Shown here one piece after another: positions 1 through 10,600 of a DNA stretch of 32,974 nt. A program made the position numbers and the translations under genes. Each line of letters begins with the position of its first letter. The first letter of the stretch is position 1. Where the stretch lies: contig VDMD01000213.1 of NCBI GenBank assembly GCA_007026445.1, positions 1-32,974 on the forward strand, read 5' to 3'. The notes beneath the pieces are model-generated. The model had not been told where the DNA came from, ran no database searches, and saw only the letters and a program-made list of their open reading frames with translations. Origin of the DNA: Schizophyllum amplum (Eukaryota; Basidiomycota; Agaricomycetes; Agaricales; Schizophyllaceae).

Positions 1-3000
1 CGTGTGTAGTCCACCGTGAGTAAATCCTCGGCTGCCGTCTCGTCGCCATCAACGGACGACATGAATCGTATTGGCTTCGCGTCGACCTGGTACACGTCCA
101 TCGCGACTGAGCTGCATGGTGTCAGCGGCAAGGCAGGCCGACCCAGAGATCAGCTTACCGGGAGTCGGACGTGCGCCTTCATGTCGTACTTTGCCATGCC
201 AAATCGCAGCCCAAAGCGCTCAAACGTCACATCTCCTATGGGCCGTTCAGAACCATCGGGGCCTGCCTTCGACACCGCTGCCTGAAGATTCTCGACACTG
301 AAGTCGAGCTCGAAGACTTTCTGGTGCAGCTCCGGCCGCGGTGCATCGGCTTCGCTCGCTTCGAAGAACTCGTCGTCGTCGTCATCGTCGTCATTCTGTT
401 CTTGCTCTGACTCGTTCTCGTCGTCGAAGTGGTATTCCTCGGTCTGTCGGAAGAGACTGTGTCCTTCTGAAGCACTGCGATTCATGTTCGGTGCCATGAG
501 CGGCGGGGCCTCCTGCTTGTCGTCGTCGTCATCAAAGTGCGGTATACAGACGTCGATGAGGCGCATCAATGCCTTGTACTTCGTGTCGGAAAAGTTAACC
601 TTAAGGTGCGGTAGAGTGCCGCCGAGCTTGAAGCGTGCCAAATTGAGAGCTTTGGGTGCGATGGAGTTCTGGGCCTGAAGATCGATGCTGATACGCTCAA
701 GAAGATGTAACGTGTCATGCTCTGCCGTGAGCGCTTTCTGGCAAGAATCCAAATCGTCGCCAATGATGAACTGCGGAAGATGGTGAGTGACAAGAGTATG
801 AGCTTTGGCTTGATCGCACCTGAGCAGCTTCGAGACGGAGTTTGATCTTGTCGTACATGAGAGACTCCAGACGCTTGTAGTCCTCTTCGGTGTACTGCCT
901 GTTGCGCTTTGTGTGGATTTCGCGCTTCGCTTCCTTGTCCGCTAGCTCGCTGTGGATCGCGATATGACCGGCATCGATGAGCAGGTGAGTACATTGATGC
1001 GTCACGACACTTGTGCAAAGTTAGCCTCGAGCAGCCGCTGAATCGCGTGCAATCTCACCTCTCAGGTATGATGATGATGGGCGCGTTCATATCCATTTGG
1101 ATATCGACCGTCTTGTGGTTCTGCAGGGCAAATTCAAGCCCTGCTCTGGTGTCTTTCCGCAGCCCTTCCAAGGTCTGCGAAGCGACCGTCTTCGACAGAC
1201 GTTAGCACCTTTCAGGCGCAGAAGGTTTAAAGCTTACCAGGAGGGCTTCCACGGACTCGAGTTGGCTGGCAGGCGGCTTGAAGAACGTGTAGATTGCCTC
1301 AACATAGCCTTTGTGGTAAATGATCTCCATATGGCGCATGCGAACGGTTAACGCGCTGTCCGCGCGCTCGTCCAGCGGATTCACCTCGAACTTGACGAAG
1401 AAGAATGGGTCCAGCTCGAACAGGTTGACCACCGGCTTTCCTTCGACCTGGGTGCTCATCGTCTCTTCGCTTTCGAGAGCCGCATGCTTGACCTGCACTA
1501 TCTGCGGGTACAAAGTGTCCTTCGTCGTTCCATCGAAGACGGCCAGATTGCCCAGCCCCATAGACACTTCGAAGTTATCTGTGCGTTGAAGGACGGTCGC
1601 CTGAAGCACGTTGAAAACGACGGAAAGGATTTCTTTGTTCTGTCCATGGGGGTCCGACTTGAGACCCAGAGAGCCCTTCCTTAGCGTCGCGGCCACACGG
1701 AACTTGAGCGAATCCCGGGGCGCCTGAAGTGTTTCCGTCAACGCCGTCTTCTCGTCGTAGTCGAGCACATCGTAGAGCTCCTTCTTCTGCTCTTCTGTCA
1801 TTTGCCCGCCGAAGGCAGGATCCTCCGTTGTCGCGCTTGATGATTGGCCGGATGAGCCCCACAGCCAAGAGCCCCACGATTGCTGTTGAGGCTGGTCCTT
1901 GGCCTTTTCAGCCTCAAGACGCTTCCGCAGGTTCTCGTCCTTCTTCATGCGTGAGCGCGCGATAGACCGGTAGAAGCGTAGATCCTCGTAGGATAACTTC
2001 TTCTCCAGAACTTGAAACTCTTCCAGGCCCTGTGCGATGACGCGGTCAGATACCGCCATATGCTAACGCTAACAAGGCATTACCTTTCCCACGACGAGGG
2101 TATTGAGGAGCTTGCGCTGGAACAGCTCAATATACTTGTTTCGGTCATCTCGTCGCTCTGCGAAATACGCCCAGGTCCATTTCCGCTTGCGTTCGCGGAC
2201 CTCTTCCAAGATGGAAGTCGTAGCAAACCGAATGCGTGCCTGGGTCGCATCGCTGGCGAACTGCTCGACGGGAGGTCTAAACTTCCGGTACTGGGGGAGC
2301 ATCAGGAGGAGGTACGCGCCAGAGATAGTCAGACGAACCTGGCGTTGTCGAAGATAGACATGATACATATCAACGAGAGATATTGCATCTCGGTACTGGT
2401 CGTCGTCGAGGACGATGCCCAATTCGTCGAAGAGAAGCTGCACATCAAAATGCGGAGTGTCTTTGGTGACGCGGTGGTTCATGGTGATACGACCTTCACC
2501 GGAGACCGGCTTCAAGATGAACTGATGATCTGGTGTGTGGTCTCCGCGAGCAATCTGCGGCGCTCGTCAGTTTGAACATCGAGCGCGAAAATTGTCTTAC
2601 ACACCATCTTGCTGAAAGTCCGCGTGGACTCCTCCAGCGGTAATCCCGCGATACTCTTTGTGTCGGTGTCGAAGTATATTGCCAAAGATTGAAGTTGGGC
2701 GAGCTGCCAAAATATGGGCGATGAGCATGTATGATACGCTCGAACCCGCCAAAGACCAACCTTATGAATAGCACCCGCGGTGCTCTCAATGAAAGCAGCT
2801 TCCCAATTGTCATTGGTAGAGACAGCCGTGAATCCGGCAAGTGTAAGACCAGCCGCAAAAGGACGCTGCGAAGCAATTCAGTACCAAGGAGGAGGATCTT
2901 CGTAAGCCCACGCACCCCTGGAACGCTGACATTGTCCTCGTATCGTACGTGGATGTTCTTGACCGTCACCTGGACGTTGTTGATGATTTTTGCGATCAGA

Positions 3001-3628
3001 GACGCGACGAGTCCCTGTTGCTGGGGCGAGTCTACACGGATTGGCGTCAAGCATGGGGTTGAGTTCACGGATGAGTACTTACCGGATGCCTCTGTCTGGC
3101 CCTTCATGTGCAACAGCTCCGCATTCTCCAGTCGCTCGGCTTTCGCTGCTTGTGCACGAACTTCCTCCTCGTGTGGATCGATATCCGCTTTCGTCGGAAC
3201 GACGAGAAGGTACACATCCTCAACCATAATTTCAACAGGTTGATTGCCAAGGTTCAGCCAGTGCAGAGACAACGTGAACTTGCCAAGATGGCCTGCATAT
3301 CCTCAGTCAATCAGCCGCACGAATCGTTGGGATGAGGACGTACCTTCCTGCACATCTACCGGCAGTCTGAACTTGTCAAGCGCACCCTTCTTCAAGTGCA
3401 GATTCCTGAGAGTCAATTGGCCTAGTCGACTTCAGTACGCGCGTCGATCACCCTTCAACAAGAACAGACCTTGTCCGATACCATAGTTGACCTGATTCAT
3501 GTCCAGGTTTTCAATATAAGGTGCGAGAATCCTGTTGAACAGCTGGACGCGTGTCAGCGTCGTCTAGCTGCTGCATGCGCACCACGCACGACGTTCAGGA
3601 CCTCCTTCCCCGGATCTAGCCACCACAT
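1..3628 (-). CDS. VPS13: VPS13 lipid-transfer protein, N-terminal part (partial)
   Basis: Bridge-like lipid-transfer protein of organelle contact sites; the family is normally over 3000 residues, so this is roughly the first third and continues past position 1. The start ATG at 3626-3628 opens with MWWLDPGKEVLNV, followed by the chorein_N signatures NRILAPYIENLDMNQ, LTLRNLHLKKGALDKFRLP and VEIMVEDVYLLVVP. Further family blocks are NVQVTVKNIHVRYED, LSYEDLRFYRSIARSRM, RAGLEFALQNHKTVDIQMD, APIIIIPE and LLIDAGHIAIHSELADKEAK. I read 14 exons: 3590-3628, 3470-3542, 3344-3421, 3083-3292, 2916-3031, 2761-2865, 2605-2703, 2339-2554, 2084-2290, 1238-2029, 1059-1189, 820-1009, 159-770 and 1-86. Introns are 47-72 nt and every phase agrees; there is no stop or frameshift. 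Acidic Asp-rich loops lie near 370-395 and 515-540. Identity is very secure; the last intron (87-158) is the least certain splice. Confidence 0.95.
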
Positions 3629-4187
3629 GACGCGTTATCCGTGGAGGAGTTGAGGATCGACAGAGAGTGAGTCGTAGAAGTACAAGGGTAGCTGGAGAAC
3701 AATGGTCGATACGAGATGGGATTCCGTGGCGGTTATTTGGTCAATACGTCACCGACTTGATGACATCACAAAGCAGATGCCTAACTTATCTCAATCCCCC
3801 ATCGCCGGCCAGTCGCTTTTCCCTGTGGGCCTATGTACCACTGCCGCACGCCCGACGGATTGAAACGACGTGAAAATGGCACCTGATGGAAACCAGGTTG
3901 GACCCCACGTCGAATCCGCGATTATAGTGAAGGTGGTCTTTTCCACATGAACATATGCGACACTGATACGAGGTATGGTCCGTGTGAAAGCCACCTTGAA
4001 AACCACATTGATATCGCCTGGATATTGGGTCACGCGCCACGACGCCTGCACCGCCCCGACAGCCAGCACGCCCCCCCGTATAGCCCGCTCGGTCAATCCC
4101 AGGTCAATCCCCCGTCTCATCACTACCATCGCCTACATCGCATGCAAGGCAAAACTGTGTTGTATATTAAAGACGTGAATACAATAT
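3629..4187. other. Intergenic, VPS13 upstream region
   Basis: This stretch of 559 bases lies between the VPS13 start and the stop of the next minus-strand gene, so it should hold the VPS13 promoter and that gene's 3' UTR. I see no TATA box or terminator I would defend. A 112-codon open frame on the minus strand (3791-4129) has no recognisable motif, and I do not call it a gene. Confidence 0.5.
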
Positions 4188-6088
4188 CTAGTTCATCATG
4201 CCGCGAAGAGAAGCCCCGCCCGTATAGCGCGGCGCGTATACGCCTGGCGTGTCCTCGCCGTTCCATCGCTGCGACGACTCCTCAATCCCCGGGTATTGTT
4301 GTATATCCAGGCCAACGCGAGCACGGTGCGTGGGCAGGGACATGGTGGGAGAAGCTGACATGTCCCTTGGTGCACCGTGTCCCGCGCTTGCACTGGTCGA
4401 AGGAAGCCCATCTTGAAATTGCCGTAAATACAAATCTTGAGCTGCTGAGGCCAGGCGAGGGTCGGCGAGCACGACGTTGTGGTCTGAAGACATGTGAGCT
4501 TCATCTTTAAGGAGACAAATACCTTACCAATGAGTGGTGAGGCAGACTGTTGCATGCCAAGCAGTTGTCGACTATTGGTAGGTGTTGAGATCGTGCTATT
4601 GATGTGCGCAGCGTTCTGCCGCAGGGGGGCTGGAATCGCGGAAAGCGAATGCTGGTGTGTGCTGGCCGGCATGGACGAGGCTGAAGAGATGCCAGCAAGT
4701 CCACGAGCAGGAGGAGTAGGCGTAGGCGTGGCGGCCGGCAGACCAGTTGGGGTACGCCGGGGAACAGCAGTAGCAGTGCTGAACTCTGTAGGAATGCCGC
4801 GGAGAGTGTCCTTCGGGAAGGTGTTCCGCTCCCACGCAACGGCGGTGGATATGAACCTAGCGCACGTTAGAGGGCAGTCATATCATACATGTATGGTGAC
4901 GCACTGTCGCCATTGCTCTGACTTCCAATCACCTCCCCACGAGGCGCGTTGCTTGAACATGCCGGTGACGATGGACCAGAAGTCGGTGGCTTCCTTTGCG
5001 TCGTCTTCTTCGTCATCGTCATTGAAAGCCTCGTCAGCGGTTCGCTTTGCGGTGTTGGTCTTGTCTTGAGGAGAGTCCTTCCAGATGCGAGTGAACGCGC
5101 GCTACCAGATGGCACCCGGGCGATCAGTGGTCACGTTCGGGAAGAACACGGCAGACTTACCAAGACAACCATGAAAAGGAGATGCTCCAGCGACACGGTT
5201 GAGATGTCGAGGAACGACTTCACGGCCTTCTGGGTGGCATCGGAAAGCGAACGTCGTCCCTTTGTGCGCGCCAATCCTGACATGAGCTGGGTTTCCAGGA
5301 ATGTCAAGGCGTACACAGTGGTAGAAGGACGAGTACGTACTTGCTTCTTAAGGTCTGACTTCGCGCTTGTGGTCTTGTTGCTGATGAACGAGTTGACAGC
5401 CCTTCTCAAGTCGTCGTCGCGTTTGAGGTCGTCAAGACACTGCTGAAGGTCGTCCGTGTCCTTGTTATGTTTGACTTTGTTCTGAAACCCAGGTGAGCAG
5501 GACAAACTATAGTAATAAACACGGTGAGACTGGCCTTGACCGCAGGGATAATTGCCGAGTTCTCGAAGTCCCGACGGTGAGGGTCAAAGACGGCCTCCTT
5601 GCACGCTCTGTTGATGCCGCTCTGAGTAGTCAAGAAGCCGTTAGCGTATCTCATCGCAGAGAGTGGTAGAGGACGCGCCTTCTGATGCTTATTCAGCTCC
5701 GCCACGGCCTTTGAGGTTGACTTCTCAACCTTCTTGACGATTGTCGCAATGCCTGCTACACTGCCCGCCAACGTCAACGTAGAGTGCCGTAAGTCCAGAA
5801 TCGACGCGTGCGTCCATATGGCCATGTTGGCGGCGCCGTCGGACACGTCGGAAGCACCAAGCTTGTCGTTAGGTCAAAAAGTGACGTATCGCGCGAAACT
5901 GAGAGACGCACCCGGCGAAATGCATGAAGTTCAGCTCTATCCTCTGCATTCAAGCCGAGGACGTTGGCAGCTTCATCCACAAACGCGGTCGGGTCCAGAT
6001 GGTCGGCCGCTGAGGGCAATGGCCGGGACAATGGCATGTCCCGCTGCCCCGATGGTGGCACGAAGGCATTCTGCTCACTTGTGTCCAT
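4188..6088 (-). CDS. Conserved-looking hypothetical protein, 534 aa
   Basis: I do not recognise the family. Seven exons fit with consistent phases: 5912-6088, 5523-5861, 5341-5481, 5161-5286, 4905-5101, 4528-4856 and 4188-4483. They total 1605 nt, 534 residues plus stop. The 41-nt intron 5482-5522 is the shortest. The N-terminal two thirds look helical and folded (near HASILDLRHSTLTLAGSVAG, LQQCLDDLKRDDDLRRAVNSF and TVSLEHLLFMVVLRAFTRIW). A short acidic stretch (FNDDDEEDDAKE) and a Trp-rich segment (GGDWKSEQWRQF) follow. The last ~200 residues are Ser/Thr/Pro-rich and probably disordered. The ATG at 6086-6088 is the first in frame. The gene is divergent from the coiled-coil gene at 6498. The helical N-terminus followed by a disordered tail would suit an adaptor or nuclear factor, but no function is assigned. 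Confidence 0.8.
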
Positions 6089-6497
6089 GCACCCACCAGC
6101 GGCCCAGCTGAGTCAAAGAAACTGTCTGTCCGCTGAGGGTGTGTGTGCTGGTCGGATGAGGGATGAGGGATGAGAGAAGAGAGAAATTCAATTTTTGAAA
6201 TTCGCGGCGCGGGTCGCCAGGCCCAAAGCGCCACCAAGCCGGCTCTCGAGACTTGGACATGGCGAGAGTTCTGCCGACTCATGAGTCAGTAAAATGCGAG
6301 AAAAATGTGAACTGCAGTGACCGTTGGTGGTGGTGGTGGTGGTGGACCGTCTGTCCCCCTCATCAGAAGACAGAGGAAGCCGGATGAAAGCGACGATGGA
6401 ACACGTCATGGCAAAGTTCAACTTGGAGATTTTCTCACGCTCTCCTCGCTTCTCCTTTCTCTCTCTCTCCCGACATTGGCTTGCAAGTGGCTCGTCA
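6089..6497. promoter_or_regulatory. Divergent intergenic/promoter region
   Basis: Shared 409-base upstream region of two divergent genes. It holds short tandem copies of GATGAGG near 6158-6176, a GGT microsatellite at 6326-6345, and a CT-rich tract at about 6438-6472 just ahead of the plus-strand start. The CT tract resembles fungal pyrimidine-rich core promoters. No clear TATA box is visible. Confidence 0.45.
6326..6345 (+). repeat. (GGT)n microsatellite
   Basis: About seven uninterrupted GGT units between the two divergent genes, visible directly. No coding role, since it lies upstream of both starts. Confidence 0.85.
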
Positions 6498-7331
6498 ATG
6501 AAGCGGCCTCGGCCTCGGTCAGCTGAATCTCTCCCTGATGAGGAGCCACGTCATATCATCAAGGCCAAGGGGCGTACACTGACCGCCAGGTGAGCCGTTC
6601 GATATGCGAGCGCGTCCTCTGATGATTTAAGATGCCAGCATGCTCGACTTTGACCTGAATTCACAAGTCTCTGACACACAATACTTCGGATTAGAGTCCC
6701 AGGACAAATTGCGCGAGTCCCCTGCAAATTCTGAAGGTCAGCGATAATTTATCCTTCATGATCCATGCTAAAAGAATTATGCTTGCAGATTGTGAACTTC
6801 TGCAAGGGAGGGGTGATTCTCACTCTCAGCGCGAGTTTCCTTTGGAGGTCTTGTCTTGTGAGTTCTCCTGTGATAGGAAGCTGCTTGCCCTTGCCGTCAT
6901 TAATTCTAAGCCATGCAGCAGTACGCGAGCGCTTGTCCAAGCTAGAACAAGAAAATGCGCATCTTCGCACGATGCTTGATGACATTCGCAAGCGCGCGAA
7001 CTCTCAAGAACGTCGCCTCGCTCTTCTTGAGCGCTGCCAGGCGCCCACAGCTCTGGGTGCCACGCGGAAATCCAGTGATGATATTCAGCAGCCCACAGCG
7101 GATATCAACCGACATTGGTATCCCGTCGACAATGCTCTCTTGTCCGATCACGCCCCTTCAGACCTGACGCTCGATCCGGATGAGGAGTCGCAAGTCTACA
7201 TATCACGTCGTGCGCTGACTCTTCGTACTCACTCAAGTCACGTTGAAGATGACTTCGAGGAGAACGGTGACGAATCAGATAGCGGGATATCCAGCAATGC
7301 AGAGCCACATCCTTACTCTTATCCCGCTTGA
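6498..7331 (+). CDS. Small leucine-zipper-like coiled-coil protein, 223 aa
   Basis: Exons 6498-6589, 6639-6736, 6789-6857 and 6919-7331 join in phase (672 nt, 223 aa). The N-terminus is basic and Pro-rich (MKRPRPRSAESLPDEEPRH). A heptad segment, VRERLSKLEQENAHLRTMLD and onward to about LALLER, is a clear amphipathic coiled coil at residues ~88-125. The C-terminus is acidic, with an EENGDESDSGISS stretch. The zipper resembles that of bZIP factors, but the canonical basic DNA-contact motif (N..AA..SR) directly before it is absent, so I call it a coiled-coil protein and not a transcription factor. An upstream in-frame ATG exists in the CT-rich leader, but 6498 gives the more protein-like start. 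Convergent with the transposase-derived gene. Confidence 0.72.
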
Positions 7332-7601
7332 GCAGCGCAGCGTCGCAGTGTCATTGTATGCCACAATAGAATACCTGCCTTTTTGGGAAACTTAGCGGGA
7401 AGGTCGATAACAGGGGAATCTGACAATAGTACACGATGAAATAATTACTCTGAGGGCATTGAATAGGTAGGAAGTGGCCTGCAAAATATTGGGGTGAACG
7501 GAGCAGCAGAGAGCGTATGGGAGTTCATGTAACACCCGCGTGACATCATAACGGAGATCATGTGACTTCCCAGCGCCGCCGTCAGCGAGAGTCCGAGAGT
7601 G

Positions 7602-10600
7602 TCAAGGCCGCTCGCTGGGAGTATATGTGCTATGAGAGGGTGGATATAGAGAGTACTGAGATGAAGTGGAGGATGTTGGATAACCTAGAGGAGGAGGGTG
7701 TGAAGGCGAAGAATGAAGGTAGGTGCTTTGAGTTGGTGGCTGGGGATCAAAAGCAGCACGTCTGTAGCTGGAGGTTCCTGCAGATGAAGAGAATGAGGCT
7801 AGTAAGGTCTCGTCAGGAAGTGTCCATGAAGTAGCAGCACGACTCGACGGGACTGCAGGGCGATATGTGTAGGTGTAGTGGGGAGTGGATAGAGTAGGCG
7901 CAGTGGTCGCCAATGAAGCCGCCGGTCCCGGATGTTCTGCGGCAGCATCTTGTTGACGACGTGCTCGCTTCTTCTGGTCGGCAGCCTCCCGTGCGGCGTC
8001 GAAGATGATAGCTGAGCGCGACCTCGTCTTCGACATAGTGCGGCGGAACGGGTCGAGAACGGCAGCGCTCCGCATCTGGCCAGTGTTTAGGATCATGTCG
8101 TTGGGACGGGACTTGTGCGTAACCCGAAGGCGACGTTCCTTGACCTTCTCGCCCTCAACAACCTGGGTGCCAGTCCGCTCTATAGGACAGTGATTGTCGG
8201 CACAGTTATGTTGGACGTTGATGATGGCAATAATGGTCTGGTGAATAAGTTAGATATTTTGCCATGATTCAGCGCACAAATGCATGCTTACCCGCGGGTT
8301 GAGAGACACATATTCCGGTATCAGCTCCATTCGTGGCATCTGATACACGGCATGAGTCTCGCCACACAATGCTCGTTGTACCAGGACTGCATTGACGCAG
8401 TTGTCCCCTTCTGCAGGGGTGCCACTAATCTGCAGAAACTCGGCAACCTTGCCCGTCCGCCGGTAGAGCACGTCGTCTACACGCTCATCCCAGGTTACCC
8501 ACTGCGACACCGAGCAACATGAAGAGTCTTGCAGGGTAATGGTCTTCGGTGTTTGGACCCGCCGAGAAGGTGCGACTGACGCGTTTACGCCAGCAGGGGA
8601 GACGCCATTTTCCGCGTGAATCGTCTCTCTGAAGCGCGCGGGCGCTGAAGACTTGCCGTAGATTGGGCCTACGCAATAGTGGTCAGAATATATGATACAA
8701 TGAGATCATTCATCGGCGTACCAGCCATGGAAGCTGAGTGAATCAGGGTGCCATCGTCGTTCTTCAAGCCAAGCAGACGTGACCCAAACGAATTGATCGT
8801 CAGAAGCTGCTGCACCGCGGGACCTACAGCCTTCATCTCCACCAGCTCCCCGGTGTCGAGCGACTGCTGTAATCGATTCCAGGGTGCTGCGTCGGAATCG
8901 GAACCATCTTCCTTCGAAGTGCGCCTCTGAGGTTGTACAAAGAACTGCCCACCACTGATCAGATGGCGAATGCGACTTCCTCGCGCCATTCTCAGCGCAA
9001 TGTCATGCGAGGGGGCGTGTCGATTGCTATGCACACTCGCAGAACGGATGATGGCATTGAACGATTCAAAGCCTTCCGTGGCAAAGAGCATGGCAGGGCC
9101 AAATCTGCGTATATGGTCGGGGAGATGGAGCAGGACATGAAACTTTGGTTTGTTGAACCATTGCGGAGTCAATGTGCAGACATCGTCGAGAAAGTCGTCA
9201 ATGGCAACTCGCAGCTTCTCCTGTGAATTTGTCAGCTCACGCCTACACAGTCTGCCTCAGCTGATGATGCACGCACCGTGTATCTCTCAATGTCATCGAT
9301 CTCAGGACGCCATACGAGAGTGACTATAGCGCTAAGAGATATCCAGACACGCAGGTGAGCATCGTCGATCAGCCCATGTAAGACAAAGGGCGCAACTTGA
9401 GCAAGCACCCGGAAGTCGCGCCCTGTCAACGATCTGCCATACGTTACAAGGGTATGGCCTGCAAGAGGAGGAACTCCCAGACCGCTGACATCCACAGATG
9501 ACAAGCGATGGATGAGGGTATCCCGATCCGGTTTTTTGACGCGCGTTAGGGCGTCGCGCCAGAAGTACTTCACGAACCCAAGCAGAATTGTATGCAGGAT
9601 TTCTACTGGGGTGTCGCGATGAGGGTCAAGATCTAAAGGGTTGTGGAATGAGAAATGAGGAAGGCATGCAATGCACGCGATACCTACCTGCAACTCGCCA
9701 TATCGGACTCGTACATGGCTGGGGCAGGCTCTTGATGATGTTGGCAACATCCTCCTGCTTCCGCTGTTTTGATCTCCCCTTGCGTACCGTTGCAGCAAAG
9801 ACTCCGCGATACTCAAGAAGCCCCTCAAGGAATGTGTCCTTGACGCCACTCTCCGTCTTCATCTGCTTGTATGCAGTTTTCCCGCCAACCGCGCACGCTT
9901 GCGCATACTGGCTGGCGAGCTCTTTCTCAGTTTGAGCGCGAGTGCGTGGCTCGCAAACCTTTAATAGAAACGGTGAAGAGTAGTACACAGCACAAGAATG
10001 CAGAATTGCCGTACCTTCATGAAGCTCTCCAGGCGTCGGATCATGTCCTCCATCGTCTCGTTTGCACGCTTCTTCTTCCCTTTGCCACGTATCTGACTGC
10101 CATCGGACGCATCACTGTCATATCCTGCAGGGTCAAGTCCGTTCTCCTCTGCGTCATCGTCATCTCCGTCGGGAATCCCTGAGACCTTGCATATGCGACA
10201 GAAAAGGCGTCCGCGGAAGCCAATATGACAGGCGATCTCGCTTTGCATCGGATTATCTCCAAGAAATGCTAGGACGGAGGGTATCACAAGAACGCGCTCG
10301 TGAAGAGCTGCATCCCATGCCCATATACCATTCTGTTGCGCCTCTCTGTAGGGAGTGCCTAGTTAACAGTCTGAGCTTTGAAAAGCGGAACACTTACTCG
10401 AGATGATCCACAATCCCGTCCAGCATCTCTAGTGGAGGTGCAGTGTTTGACGTACAAAGGAAGTGGATATTGGACTCCTGATGCACGTCTTCTCGTGGTA
10501 AGCCGGCAGCCGTGAAGAGAAACGAGTTGTGCTTATTCCATTTCTTGGAGACATTCCCGGACGTGTCGTCGCAGTAGAGCCACATCGGAAATGCGACAAC

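Noticed and set aside
3791..4129. 112-codon minus-strand frame upstream of VPS13
   Set aside because: No recognisable motif, and it lies where the VPS13 promoter is expected.
6919..7040. bZIP transcription factor call for the coiled-coil protein
   Set aside because: The leucine heptads are present, but the basic DNA-contact motif expected directly before them is missing.
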